The notes beneath the pieces were generated by a model. The model searched no databases, had not been told where the DNA came from, and was given only the letters and a program-made list of their open reading frames with translations. From Planctomycetota bacterium (GTDB lineage Bacteria; Planctomycetota; Phycisphaerae; WQYP01): a stretch of 64,000 bases of DNA. The position numbers were made by a program, and so were the translations under genes. Of the stretch, positions 1 through 8,905 are shown piece by piece. Position 1 is the first letter of the stretch. Each line of letters begins with the position of its first letter. The DNA lies in contig JAJZDN010000016.1 of NCBI GenBank assembly GCA_021805985.1, forward strand, positions 1-64,000, read 5' to 3'.

Positions 1-354
1 TTTATCGGATTCGTATAAGTTTGAAGGTTTGCCTATTGGCAAAGCCTAATATCGGACAACTCCCGGATTTGCACCCGGCGTTCTTCCGACTCGCTTCAAA
101 TTATCCAACTGGCTAGAGCTGTATAACCGAAGCGATACTCAGGATTCTCAAAAGTGACTTGGCTTGCGTTACAGATGCAGGGAGTGCATCCGTAACGACT
201 TTTCAAATCGACTTGCACACGAGAATGCCTGAATGGCAAGCTCGTTGTTGCTTACCGTTTCATGACGCAGGCCGTTCCGCTAAAACTTCTCGCGAAGTTT
301 TGTGCATGCGGTTCCAGCCTGCCACATCCTCGTGGCGTCCTTAACCATGTTTAC

Positions 355-367
355 TTGTCAAAGAGCA
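355..367 (-). promoter_or_regulatory. boxA-like rRNA antitermination site
   Basis: Read on the minus strand this is TGCTCTTTGACAA, differing from the E. coli rrn boxA (TGCTCTTTAACAA) at one position. In rRNA operons boxA in the leader RNA binds NusB-NusE and prevents premature termination. It lies downstream of a TTGACA-type promoter and points toward the left edge. The sequence from 354 down to 1 contains no recognisable 16S or 23S 5' end, so the mature rRNA must begin outside the window. Identification as an rRNA leader is an inference from the motif and its position. Confidence 0.6.
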
Positions 368-521
368 AAGCAAATAAGCTTCCACAGCTCTTTCCAACCA
401 GCCTTCGGGACAAGAAATCCCGCGGCTGACTTTATGAGCCGTCTTCAACACGAAAAGCTTTTTTGGATCAAAGCCCGGTGTTGGTCCCTGCGGCAACTTT
501 CGTTCCCATCAGGGAGGAACT

Positions 522-549
522 ATGTTACCAAGGGTTTTGTTTATGTCAA
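522..549 (-). promoter_or_regulatory. Probable rRNA operon promoter
   Basis: On the minus strand a perfect TTGACA (reads as TGTCAA at 544-549 on the plus strand) is followed after 16 bases by TAACAT (522-527), a weaker -10 box. It lies about 155 bases upstream of a boxA-like sequence in the same direction. This order of promoter, then boxA, then a structure-rich leader matches a bacterial rRNA operon leader. The -35 is strong; the exact -10 hexamer is uncertain. Confidence 0.5.
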
Positions 550-1116
550 GCGTGCTGGAAAATTTTAGTTTTCCGCCGCCGCAACTTATGTTTCAGACAA
601 ACTCTTTTGTCTTACGCAAAAGCCGCATCAGAAGCACCCAATCACCGAAGCGATTGGATTAACAATCCGATGGACGAATAATAGCAGAACCTCAAAAAAA
701 CGCAACTGGATCGCAAGTATTTTTATCAATTATTCACACAAAACACCCCCGTGCGGACAGCCAATGACCCGAGGACTACCATGCACAGAACCCGGAACCT
801 CTAACACCACATCCAGTAGAGGCAACAGGAATTTGGAACTCGGGGTGGCGCATTCGATATTTAAGGATTAACCGAACCCCGAAGAACAGAAAATATGCCG
901 AAGATTCTGGTACTTCAGTTGTTCTGCGCTCCTGGACGTGTGGTTTCTGGCACGAACTTGGGCGTTGCGCAGAGATAGACGTCCGCTCGCCCTGCAAATT
1001 TTCCGCTGCCAGTGAGATAAAAAGCTCCTACCTCACGTTGTAGGAAGCCCATAGTTCCACAAAATGTCACTTTTTATCTAAATAAGCTACTGGCGGTCAC
1101 AAGATGGCAGACGCTT
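550..1116. other. Gene-free stretch
   Basis: No convincing coding region, RNA gene or repeat is visible between the rRNA-leader promoter and the stop codon of the CrtC-like gene. The short open frames here lack a ribosome binding site and resemble no family. The AT-rich part around 700-750 could serve as an UP element for the promoter at 522-549, but this cannot be shown by reading. Confidence 0.4.
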
Positions 1117-2370
1117 TTATTGTCGCCAGAGCGGATCATCGGCATCAACGTGAAGAATCGACTGGCTGGAGAGATCGCTGATTATCGGCCAAGTCAGTCC
1201 GCGTGTGCTAAGCGTCTCAATGATGCCCACGCCCAGATAGCGTTTGGCACCCCGGGAGCGCAGTTGCACAGAGCAACTGTTGCGCACCAGATAGGGGCTT
1301 GATTCGATAAGGTCCTGATGCTGAACAATGAGTTCCACATTATTCCCGCGCGAATCGCTGCCATGCAGCACCATGCGAACAGGGTATTGATTTCTCAAAT
1401 TATTGCACCGTGCATACGCGATTTCACTTTGCGGGTTCTGAATAATCACTGGCGCAGCGGATTGATCCAGAATAATCAGAGAATCGGTATCGCACGGGCG
1501 ACTGGTATGGGTATGATCCCACGCCATGGCCCAGTCCCGATTAACCGCATGGCCGCGCGATATGGCTCGCACATCACGCCCCATGCCAGAGCCTCCAAAA
1601 TATTGATCGTAGTAACCCAGACCGTCCAAGGGCATATTCAAAAGCATGGTGTCATCGGCCAGATTAATCTGTCCGATGCGCCCCGTTACAGCCGCCATCG
1701 GTACAGCCAGAACCCAACAGTGCTGCGCCCCATCGGGAGAATCTGGCCGCAGTGGCATAATTTGTGGACTGCCTGATTTGAGCGGCCTGATGGTTAAATC
1801 AACATGAATGGCCCGATTCGTGCGGTAGCGGGGGCCGGTAATGGTATGTTCCATGGGATAGCCGCGCGCCGTTAAGCCCAATGTTCCATCCTGGCGCAGG
1901 GTAACACGGTTAGGCCCTACCAGGCATTCCGGCGACCCCAGGCCTCCACGAAACGCACCGGGCGGAAAAACATTAACCGAACGCAAAATACATTTTCCGC
2001 CTTGAAATATTGAGATTGTAGCTGCGGGGTAAAAACTCGGAAGCACCTGTTCGCGCACGGAACTGATTTTCACGCGCGTGGATCGCCGATTGTACCGATT
2101 AAACTCCCGCACATATCTTGGATGAAAACAAAAGCCGTCATACAGGCTTACGGCGACACCGTTGCCTGCCGAATCCATGGCCTGGAAATTTCGGGATTCA
2201 TAAGCGCCCGGGGTTTTCAACTGCCGCCAGCCTGCCTGGTCCCATTCCCCGGTACATTGGCCGGGACTAAAGCCCGCGATACCGGCACGCGAACCGCTGG
2301 CAGTATCCATCGCGTCGGCGGCCACGCCCGTTAAACTGCTGTCAGTGAGTGCTAAAGATTGTCTGATCAT
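1117..2370 (-). CDS. CrtC-like (carotenoid hydratase / lipocalin-like) protein
   Basis: A 417-residue protein related in pattern to the hydroxyneurosporene synthase (CrtC) / AttH-like double-lipocalin superfamily. CrtC hydrates the terminal double bond of acyclic carotenoids, but other members act on unrelated substrates. The features seen are an N-terminal segment with FCFHPRYVREFNRYN, comparable to the 'gFaFsPdY' region of CrtC, and a C-terminal segment GLGYYDQYFGGSGMGRDV followed by DWAMAWDHTHT, comparable to the 'GHGYFDxNFG ... WGR' region. No signal peptide or membrane segment is evident. The ATG at 2370 has AGGCG 8 bases upstream; a TTG at 2415 would add 15 residues. No carotenoid genes are adjacent, so the substrate is unknown. 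The family call is moderate and the function is not assigned. Confidence 0.5.
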   Translation of the reverse strand: MIRQSLALTDSSLTGVAADAMDTASGSRAGIAGFSPGQCTGEWDQAGWRQLKTPGAYESRNFQAMDSAGNGVAVSLYDGFCFHPRYVREFNRYNRRSTRVKISSVREQVLPSFYPAATISIFQGGKCILRSVNVFPPGAFRGGLGSPECLVGPNRVTLRQDGTLGLTARGYPMEHTITGPRYRTNRAIHVDLTIRPLKSGSPQIMPLRPDSPDGAQHCWVLAVPMAAVTGRIGQINLADDTMLLNMPLDGLGYYDQYFGGSGMGRDVRAISRGHAVNRDWAMAWDHTHTSRPCDTDSLIILDQSAAPVIIQNPQSEIAYARCNNLRNQYPVRMVLHGSDSRGNNVELIVQHQDLIESSPYLVRNSCSVQLRSRGAKRYLGVGIIETLSTRGLTWPIISDLSSQSILHVDADDPLWRQ

Positions 2371-2678
2371 TACAAATACGCCTATGCGCAGGCCTGCACA
2401 AAGCACGCCGAACAACCCGTTGTCGTTCGAAACATTGCCAAGTTTTAATTGCGAGAGCCAACAAGCTCTTCACCCTTGCTTATCGGCACAAAGCTGTGCG
2501 ATAGTTCAACGAAGTTTCAGAAATCCCCGCCGGCTACATGCTAAAACCCCACCCATAAAAATTCGCAAACGGATGCCAATTCCCAGACATTGACATGTTC
2601 CGATAATCATGACCAACGCGTCGCGCTAAGGGTCCCAACCCACTGGAGTCGGCCAATGAAACGTCTCGGAGCCTGGGT

Positions 2679-3665
2679 TTAAAAGGCGGCGCGGGAACCT
2701 TGCAGAAGAGTTTTACGGCCCGTACGCACCAATCTTTCCATTTGTTTCAGCGGCTTCCACATGCGATTCCGGTGCTGATAATAGGCTAATAACTTTTGAT
2801 ATTGCGCCGCTCCAGCGGCCAAACAGCGATGAACATCGGCATAACGGCGCGTCAGTAAATTCCATCGCTGCGAAAATGCCGCCGGCGAGAGTTGATCATG
2901 CGCAGCGAGTTGCATAAATTCGTAGAGATCAAAAAATAAGCTTGGATCAGGAAAAGCCGCCCGCAATTGTTCCAGATTGTAGCTGCTGCCGCGCAGATTT
3001 TCAGATAGAAAGTTCTCGGCGAAGGCCGCAATGTTTTGCGATTGCTCCGGGGCAGCGGGCAACTTTAATGTATGGGCCAGGCGGAGCAATTCTTCGGAGG
3101 CGTGGCCGAAGAGTGCATCGTAATCGACAAATACCTTGGGACTATCCAGCGTTTCGTCCACCGCGCTGAACATATTTTCCAGCCATAAAACAAAACCGGA
3201 TTCTTTAGCCGCCAGGCCGCAGCGCTGCAGTGATTCGGCAATACTTAGCGGATTTCTTACCGCAATGACATAACTGGGTTCCACGCTTAGACGCTGAAAA
3301 ATAATTTTCCATAGGGGCAGCAGGCGTCCGATATGCGGATCTTTCAAACCCCACAACGGGTAATCACCGAATTGTTTAATGAGATATGCAGTGGTTTTAG
3401 TGATAAGCGATTCGCATTTAGGATGATCCAATATGCCCTGACAGTTCACGCCACCGGTCTGGTGCGAGGCGCCCACTAAATCAAGAAAGTTTTGATTCAG
3501 CCGCCATATCCGCTGGTCTTCCCAGTAGCCGCGCGGATTAAAAATATTGGCCGGCAGTAAATTGTTTCCCAGTGGCACGCCCAAGGCGTGAACCGCTCGG
3601 GCGATCGTGCTGGTGCCGCTGCGCTGCATTCCCAGAACCACAACAACACGTTTCATCCCTGGCAT
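2679..3665 (-). CDS. Sulfotransferase-family protein
   Basis: A 328-residue cytoplasmic protein of the PAPS-dependent sulfotransferase fold. Residues about 10-27 (VLGMQRSGTSTIARAVHALG) form the 5'-phosphosulfate loop, and RNPLSIAESL near residue 135 matches the 3'-phosphate-binding segment. WGLKDPHIGRLLPLW is typical of the group of bacterial sulfotransferases found near polysaccharide and glycoconjugate genes. The ATG at 3665 has an AGGAG site 9 bases upstream; the open frame continues upstream but without a ribosome binding site. The acceptor cannot be told from the sequence; a cell-envelope carbohydrate is a reasonable guess. It stands alone, with the next gene (CrtC-like) about 300 bases downstream in the same direction. 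Confidence 0.75.
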   Translation of the reverse strand: MPGMKRVVVVLGMQRSGTSTIARAVHALGVPLGNNLLPANIFNPRGYWEDQRIWRLNQNFLDLVGASHQTGGVNCQGILDHPKCESLITKTTAYLIKQFGDYPLWGLKDPHIGRLLPLWKIIFQRLSVEPSYVIAVRNPLSIAESLQRCGLAAKESGFVLWLENMFSAVDETLDSPKVFVDYDALFGHASEELLRLAHTLKLPAAPEQSQNIAAFAENFLSENLRGSSYNLEQLRAAFPDPSLFFDLYEFMQLAAHDQLSPAAFSQRWNLLTRRYADVHRCLAAGAAQYQKLLAYYQHRNRMWKPLKQMERLVRTGRKTLLQGSRAAF

Positions 3666-4202
3666 ACTTGTCTTCTCCTGGCAAACCCTGACCCACGCAA
3701 AGTCCAACCTCCACTGGCTCCTTTTACCATCAGCACCAACTGCATTTGCCGGGCCGATAAAATCCGATGGCAAGGCCGTTGGGCAGCTTCAGCCCTTCCA
3801 TCCGCCTCGTGGCGACCGGTGTCACGTCAGTTCCAGGCGGCAGGCGACAGCGTCCCAATCAGGCGCGGCAAATTATTAAACCCCTCAAGAGGCAGATAGT
3901 TGCAGCGCCGGCGAGATTATATCTCCATTTCGATCTGCGCACGACTGCGTATTATTACGGGCGGGCAGCAGGCCATCAGGGATATTTCATAAGGAGTTTT
4001 TCCCGGTGTTTATAGCAAAGAATTGTCACGCTCGCATAAAACAACGGTACCAGTAGCCTGTCCGACCCCCCGCCTTGCGAAGTTGAAACTGTGTCTCAAG
4101 TAGTGTAAATTTCAGCCTCCCGGTTTTCATAGGGGCTTACCGGGTTTGGATAAAGATGGTACGGTTTTCGGGCGATGGCATGGAACTTATAAATAAAGGT
4201 GT
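3666..4202. other. Gene-free divergent spacer
   Basis: This is the spacer between the sulfotransferase gene (leftward) and the NRAMP-type gene (rightward). No gene or riboswitch was recognised. At 4055-4065 it carries AGCCTGTCCGA, the end sequence of the palindromic repeat seen complete at 57414-57458, so a decayed half-copy may lie here. A TATAAA box at 4188-4193 ends 9 bases before the GTG start of the next gene. Confidence 0.4.
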
Positions 4203-5522
4203 GTGACATTGCCCGCACAATCAGACAAGTCCTCAGCGTTGCCTTCCGTTGGCACGCCGCAGCCACAGAACTCGGCGTTAAATCCACAGGCGTCGGTGCC
4301 GCGATTGGCTTTGTGGAAGATGCTGCTGCTGGTGGCCGGGCCGGGGCTGGTGGTCATGCTGGCGGACACGGACGCCGGAAGCGTGATTACCGCTGCCCAA
4401 AGCGGGGCACAATTCGGCTATAGTCTGTTGCTTTTGCAAGTTTTGCTCGTGCCGATTCTTTACATCGTGCAGGAGCTTACCGTCCGTCTGGGGTTGGCTA
4501 CCCAAAAAGGCCACGGAGAACTGATTTCTGCCACTTTTGGTAAAGCGTGGGCCTGGTTGTCGGTTTCCACTTTAATGGTTTCGTGTATTGGCGCGCTATT
4601 AACTGAATTTGCGGGCATTGAAGGCGTGGGGCAGCTTTTTGGGATTGCGCCATGGATCAGTGTCGGACTGACCATTGTTTTTCTGGTCGTGGTCGTCGGT
4701 ACCGGTGGGTACCGGCAGGTGGAAATGGTCGCACTGTTTATTGGACTTTTTGAGTTAGCGTTTATTGCAGTGGCGGTAGCGTCTCATCCGTCGCCTGCAG
4801 CCATGATAACCGCGATCGGCAGCCAGCCGATTCATGATCCCACCTATTTGTTTTTAATTGCCGGAAATGTCGGCGCGGTCATTATGCCTTGGATGGTTTT
4901 CTATCAGCAATCTGCCGTGATCGACAAAGGTCTGAATATTACCCACCTGAAAGCTGCACGCCTTGACACCGCAATTGGAGCGTTGATAACGCAGATCATC
5001 ATGGCGGCGGTTTTGATATTTACAGCCGCCAGCATCGGAAGCGCCCATGCGCATGTATCGCTTAATACCGTGCAACAAATTGCCACAGCGTTAACACCGA
5101 TTCTGGGAAGCGCGTGGGGCCGTTTAGTATTCTCGCTGGGGATGTTGGGAGCGGCACTGGTGGCCACCATCGTGGCATCCCTAACCGCCGCGTGGGGATT
5201 AGGTGAAGTGACCGGGTACAGGCGGTCCCTGGCGCACCATCCGTTTGAAGCGCCTTGGTTTTACGGGGTATATTTAACCTGCCTGCTGGTGGGTGCGGGC
5301 ATTGTGCTTTCGGGCGTGAATCTGGTGCGGCTGACCGTGGCGGTGGAAGTCATGAACGCCTTGCTGCTGCCGATTGTATTAGGCTTTCTTTTTCTGCTGG
5401 CAAGAAAAGCGTTACCGGAGCCTTGGCGACTCAAAGGGCCGTACGCCTGGGTGGTGGCATTTATTGTGATATTAACATCGGTCGTAGGAGTATATGCCGG
5501 AATTGCGGGCTTGTGGGGTTGA
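4203..5522 (+). CDS. NRAMP-family divalent metal transporter with altered metal site
   Basis: A 439-residue inner-membrane protein with about 11 hydrophobic segments. Residues 47-75 (AGPGLVVMLADTDAGS...) align with TM1 of NRAMP Mn2+/Fe2+ symporters, and the segment around 221-235 (GNVGAVIMPWMVF) with TM6. The canonical DPGN of TM1 reads DAGS at 57-60: the Asp is kept, Pro becomes Ala and the metal-ligand Asn becomes Ser. TM6 MPH reads MPW at 228-230: the Met is kept and the His lost. Metal transport is therefore likely, but substrate range and proton coupling may differ. Translation starts at GTG; an AAAGG lies close upstream, and a TATAAA box 9 bases before the GTG suggests a very short or absent leader. 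It appears monocistronic. Confidence 0.8.
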   Translation: MTLPAQSDKSSALPSVGTPQPQNSALNPQASVPRLALWKMLLLVAGPGLVVMLADTDAGSVITAAQSGAQFGYSLLLLQVLLVPILYIVQELTVRLGLATQKGHGELISATFGKAWAWLSVSTLMVSCIGALLTEFAGIEGVGQLFGIAPWISVGLTIVFLVVVVGTGGYRQVEMVALFIGLFELAFIAVAVASHPSPAAMITAIGSQPIHDPTYLFLIAGNVGAVIMPWMVFYQQSAVIDKGLNITHLKAARLDTAIGALITQIIMAAVLIFTAASIGSAHAHVSLNTVQQIATALTPILGSAWGRLVFSLGMLGAALVATIVASLTAAWGLGEVTGYRRSLAHHPFEAPWFYGVYLTCLLVGAGIVLSGVNLVRLTVAVEVMNALLLPIVLGFLFLLARKALPEPWRLKGPYAWVVAFIVILTSVVGVYAGIAGLWG

Positions 5523-5587
5523 TTACTGGTATAGAAAAGCAACGTTTTTTGGAAATTTTTGGAAAAGACTCGCCGTCGGCGGCAACG

Positions 5588-5618
5588 TATAATGGTGTAC
5601 GCCAATCTGAAATTGGCG
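5588..5618 (+). promoter_or_regulatory. Putative -10 box and inverted repeat before the TlpA-like gene
   Basis: TATAAT at 5588-5593 is followed by the inverted repeat CGCCAAT-CTGAA-ATTGGCG (5600-5618) at the expected transcription start. No good -35 box is visible 16-18 bases upstream. The repeat could be a repressor site or a 5' hairpin. Sequence only; weak. Confidence 0.35.
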
Positions 5619-5741
5619 ACCCTTAGAGGGGTTGGTGCGCCAAGGCGCGGCGATTGCGCTATGGGGTTTTTGTTGGTAGAGCTGTGAGGCTTTTGGGCGT
5701 TCCGGAAAGTTTCTTGCAGCGCAAAAAATGGAGTGTTCGTG

Positions 5742-6926
5742 GTGATTTCGACAAACAGAAAAATGTGGTTGACACGCGTGGCGGCGGTTGCCGTTGCCGG
5801 CGGATTGTTTCTAACATTAAGCAATTTGGCGCAGCTGCACCGCGCCACGGCGGCGCCGACCGGGCAGACGGCCCCGGCCGTGGCAAAAGGCCTTCAAAAA
5901 GCCATGCAGAAGCTTCAGGATGCGATGAATGCCCAAAGCATGAAAATGAAAGATATTCTGGGAACCCATGGCTTGGGCGACGTCATTGCCGACCCGGCGC
6001 TACGGGCTAAACTTGCACCGAAAATTCTCCCGCACATGCAGGTTATCATTGATCAGTTTGACGCGTTCATGAAGTCTTACCCGAAGGCTGCCGGGATGAT
6101 TCGGGACGTGAAGTATCATGAACTGGCGCTGATGGATTTGCTGGGTGACCAAAGCGCCAAAAAAGCCATCGTCGCGGGCCAAAAAAGCTCAGACGCCAGC
6201 GTGGCGTTTTCCGCAAAACTCGCGGACTTGGAAGTGCAGTGGCATGAAAGTGGCACGAGCACCGCAAAACAGACTGCACTTCTAGATCAAATTCAGAAAC
6301 TGGTTAAAGCTGATCCCACCAATGATGATCTGACAGCCGTGCTGTTGGGATTCATGCAATCCGGACCCATGTCCCCTGCCATCGGGGCACGCATCAAAAA
6401 AATCGTCACCACTGAATTAAAGGGGCCTTACGCCTTGGCATTGCAAAAGCAGCAACATGCACAAAATGCCATGCAAGGCAAGCTGACAAGCTTGAAAAAC
6501 AAGCCCATCGTCATCAACGGCACACAAGTGGATGGCAAGCCGTTTAACTCTGCGCAATGGAAAGGCAAAGTAGTTCTGGTGGATTTCTGGGCGACCTGGT
6601 GCGGGCCGTGCCGCGCCAGCTTGCCGCATGTGGAAAGCCTTTACAAAAAATTTCATGCCAAAGGCTTGGATATTGTAAGCGTCTCCAATGATAACAGCAT
6701 CAAGGCGTTGAAGGCGTTCCTCAAAGCCCATCCCAAAATGGCCTGGCCGCAATTGTTTGATGCACAACATCCGGGCTGGAGTCCAATGGCCGCCAACTTC
6801 GGCATCAGCGGTATCCCGACGCAATTTGTTATTGACCGGCACGGGGTCTTGCGGCATATTGTCGTAGGGTATTCGCCCGATCTGGCGGCCAAGCTAACTG
6901 CGGATATTGAGCCTTTGTTGAAATAA
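5742..6926 (+). CDS. Exported TlpA/ResA-like thioredoxin protein
   Basis: A 394-residue protein with a signal-anchor or signal peptide (basic start, then AAVAVAGGLFLTL, ending near ATAAP). Residues about 45-250 form a long Lys/Gln-rich helical region of no known family. A C-terminal thioredoxin-like domain (about 265-390) contains VLVDFWATWCGPCRASLP with the CGPC redox site and the GIPTQFVIDRHG segment around the conserved cis-Pro. TlpA/ResA proteins reduce disulfides outside the cytoplasmic membrane, for example during cytochrome c maturation. The start is a choice among three in-frame GTG codons; GGAG at 5730-5733 lies 8 bases before the GTG at 5742. No cytochrome maturation genes are adjacent, so its partner is unknown. 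Confidence 0.75.
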   Translation: MISTNRKMWLTRVAAVAVAGGLFLTLSNLAQLHRATAAPTGQTAPAVAKGLQKAMQKLQDAMNAQSMKMKDILGTHGLGDVIADPALRAKLAPKILPHMQVIIDQFDAFMKSYPKAAGMIRDVKYHELALMDLLGDQSAKKAIVAGQKSSDASVAFSAKLADLEVQWHESGTSTAKQTALLDQIQKLVKADPTNDDLTAVLLGFMQSGPMSPAIGARIKKIVTTELKGPYALALQKQQHAQNAMQGKLTSLKNKPIVINGTQVDGKPFNSAQWKGKVVLVDFWATWCGPCRASLPHVESLYKKFHAKGLDIVSVSNDNSIKALKAFLKAHPKMAWPQLFDAQHPGWSPMAANFGISGIPTQFVIDRHGVLRHIVVGYSPDLAAKLTADIEPLLK

Positions 6927-6984
6927 CGCTTACGGCAATACTTCGCGCCAAACCTACGGATCAGGCGGTGAACCGGCGGTTAGG

Positions 6985-7029
6985 AGCCTGTCCGAGTAAT
7001 GGCCGGGATTGCGATTACTCGGACTGGCT
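6985..7029. repeat. REP-like palindromic repeat, family 1
   Basis: The inverted repeat has left arm AGCCTGTCCGAGTAATGGC (6985-7003), loop CGGGATT, and a right arm at 7011-7029 with two mismatches to perfect complementarity. The same element with perfect arms occurs at 57414-57458 and a diverged copy at 28005-28055. It lies between the TlpA-like gene and galE and lacks a T-run, so it is a dispersed palindrome rather than a standard terminator. Confidence 0.8.
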
Positions 7030-7119
7030 CATAGACACAGTGGGGCAGCCGCGTTTTACATCGCCAGCATTTACTATTACGCTACTGTTAGGTTTTGGTT
7101 GTAACGAGGAAGGCTTCTT

Positions 7120-8103
7120 ATGAATATCGCGGTTATTGGTGGAGCGGGATATATCGGCTCCCATGCGGTGAAACTTTTAATCGAACGTGGCCACAGCGTC
7201 ATCGCTATTGATAATCTGACCATGGGCCACCGCGCCGCAGTTAATAGTAAAGCTCGGCTGGTGGTGATGGATTGTGCTCATACCGCGGCCTTAGCAGCGG
7301 TATTTCAGGCCCATAAAATTGACGCCGTCATGCACTTTGCGGCCAGCGCATATGTGGGCGAAAGTGTGCAGGATCCGCGAAAATATTACCGCAACAATGT
7401 TTCCAACACCATCAGCATGTTGGATGCTATGAACCTGGCCGGGGTTAAAAAGCTGGTGTTTTCCAGCACCTGCGCCACCTACGGCGAACCGCAGCGTGTC
7501 CCCATTACCGAAGATTTACCGCAAAACCCCATCAGCCCTTACGGCCAGAGCAAATTGATGGTGGAGCATATCCTCAAAGATACCGCGCATGCCGAGGGCC
7601 TGGCCTTCGCCGCTCCGCGCTATTTCAATGTAGCGGGATCGGCACTTGATGGCAGCATCGGAGAAGATCACCGCCCGGAAACGCATATCATTCCCATTGT
7701 GCTGCAAGTGGCTCTGGGGCAGCGCCCGGCGGTGGATATATTCGGCAATGATTACCCCACCGCCGACGGCACATGTATTCGTGACTATATTCATGTGTGG
7801 GATCTTGTGGATGCGCATCTGGTGCTGCTGGAGAATCTGCAGCCGGGCCGCGGCTTGTTTTATAACCTCGGTGTCGGGCGCGGATACAGCGTACGGGAAA
7901 TTATTGAAGCCTGCCGCAAAGTTACCGGCAAAACAATACCCACCCGTGAAACCGCCCGCCGCCCCGGCGACCCGCCAGCGCTTTTCGCCTCACCGGATCG
8001 CATGGCCAAAGATTTTTCCTGGAAAGCAAAAATCACCGATCTGAATCAAATTGTTGATTCCGCCTGGCGCTGGTTCCAAGCCAACCCCAACGGCTACAGA
8101 TAA
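7120..8103 (+). CDS. galE: UDP-glucose 4-epimerase
   Basis: A 327-residue extended short-chain dehydrogenase that interconverts UDP-glucose and UDP-galactose with bound NAD. Seen directly: the NAD-binding Rossmann motif GGAGYIGSH at residues 7-15, SSTCATYGEP with the catalytic Ser/Thr, YGQSKLMVE containing the YxxxK catalytic pair, the family signature APRYFNVAGS, and CIRDYIHVWDLVDAH. Length is normal. Start ATG with GAGGAAGG about 8 bases upstream. It supplies nucleotide sugars for envelope polysaccharides and stands alone, about 190 bases after the TlpA-like gene. Confidence 0.93.
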   Translation: MNIAVIGGAGYIGSHAVKLLIERGHSVIAIDNLTMGHRAAVNSKARLVVMDCAHTAALAAVFQAHKIDAVMHFAASAYVGESVQDPRKYYRNNVSNTISMLDAMNLAGVKKLVFSSTCATYGEPQRVPITEDLPQNPISPYGQSKLMVEHILKDTAHAEGLAFAAPRYFNVAGSALDGSIGEDHRPETHIIPIVLQVALGQRPAVDIFGNDYPTADGTCIRDYIHVWDLVDAHLVLLENLQPGRGLFYNLGVGRGYSVREIIEACRKVTGKTIPTRETARRPGDPPALFASPDRMAKDFSWKAKITDLNQIVDSAWRWFQANPNGYR

Positions 8104-8333
8104 GTAAGATCGCGGTTGTGCCATACACGCGGAAACCCACGATAACGGCAGGCATATTTCCACCGCCGCCGCTCGGCTCTACCGTATTCATGGGGCTTGG
8201 CTCATGCCTCCGGGATTTTGTTGATTTTGGAACTGGCTATTGTTACGAAACGGAACTATCCAAACTCTGGCCTGGCGTGCTGCATGCCAATTATGCTGCA
8301 GGTGCGGGAAATAATGCTGCGGGCGGCGGTCTA

Positions 8334-8744
8334 TTACATTCGCCGCTTGGGGCGGAATGAAAACGCGTTGCGGTGGTGGCGGATAACGGGTTTGCTGCCC
8401 TTGGGCCAGACAATAGCCACTACATCAAATCGCGGGTTCCAGCGGTTGAGTCTTTTGCGCTGCATGAACTGATACGCCGCGCGAGTCAGGAATTGTTTTT
8501 TTTGCTTGGTCACGGTGGCTTCGGGCGTGGTGAATTCCTCGCTGGAGCGCGTACGCACTTCTACGAACACCAGGTCATCGGCGTCCAAGGCAATAATATC
8601 AAGTTCGCCGCCGCGGCAATGCACGTTACGCGCTAGAATTTTCATATCCAGTTCGCGCCGCAAATGTTCTGCGGCCAGAGCTTCGCCCCGCGCACCCAGA
8701 TTGTGCGCCACACCCCACCGCGTTACCCAGTTCCACAATTTCAT
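8334..8744 (-). CDS. UPF0102 (YraN) family endonuclease-like protein
   Basis: A 136-residue protein of the YraN/UPF0102 family, which has a restriction-endonuclease-like (Holliday junction resolvase type) fold. Seen directly: LGARGEALAAEHLRR near the N-terminus, NVHCRGGELDIIALD with the GE-x-D core, and LVFVEVRTRSSEEF with the ExR/K part of the PD-(D/E)xK site. Length from the ATG at 8744 is normal for the family. A longer frame from GTG 8798 exists, but neither start has a clear ribosome binding site. In other bacteria yraN is often near rnhB or rsmI; here it is isolated, convergent with galE. Confidence 0.8.
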   Translation of the reverse strand: MKLWNWVTRWGVAHNLGARGEALAAEHLRRELDMKILARNVHCRGGELDIIALDADDLVFVEVRTRSSEEFTTPEATVTKQKKQFLTRAAYQFMQRKRLNRWNPRFDVVAIVWPKGSKPVIRHHRNAFSFRPKRRM

Positions 8745-8905
8745 AAATGTTGAGCATATCGCCGCCGTTACCTTCCTACCATCGGTTACATGCACCACCG
8801 AGAGCCGGAATTTGCGGCCATGCGCCCAACGCCCCCTTATTTCACGGCATTCGCCGCAGTTCCATATCCCGGCGACGCAGGATGACCCGGCCGGTTATCA
8901 GGCTT

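Noticed and set aside
60-90. CCGGGTGCAAATCCGGG on the minus strand, resembling a tRNA T-arm
   Set aside because: The stem does not pair as a T-arm and no D-arm or acceptor stem surrounds it; it lies inside the presumed rRNA leader.
776-997. Open frame of 73 codons on the minus strand
   Set aside because: No ribosome binding site, no recognisable motif, atypical composition; judged non-coding.
5261-5848. 195-codon open frame on the minus strand across the NRAMP and TlpA-like genes
   Set aside because: It runs antisense through two well-supported genes and has the Thr/Pro/Arg-rich composition of an antisense shadow.
6985-7029. Palindrome considered as an intrinsic terminator of the TlpA-like gene
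   Set aside because: No T-run on either side, and copies occur elsewhere in different contexts, so a dispersed repeat is the better reading.
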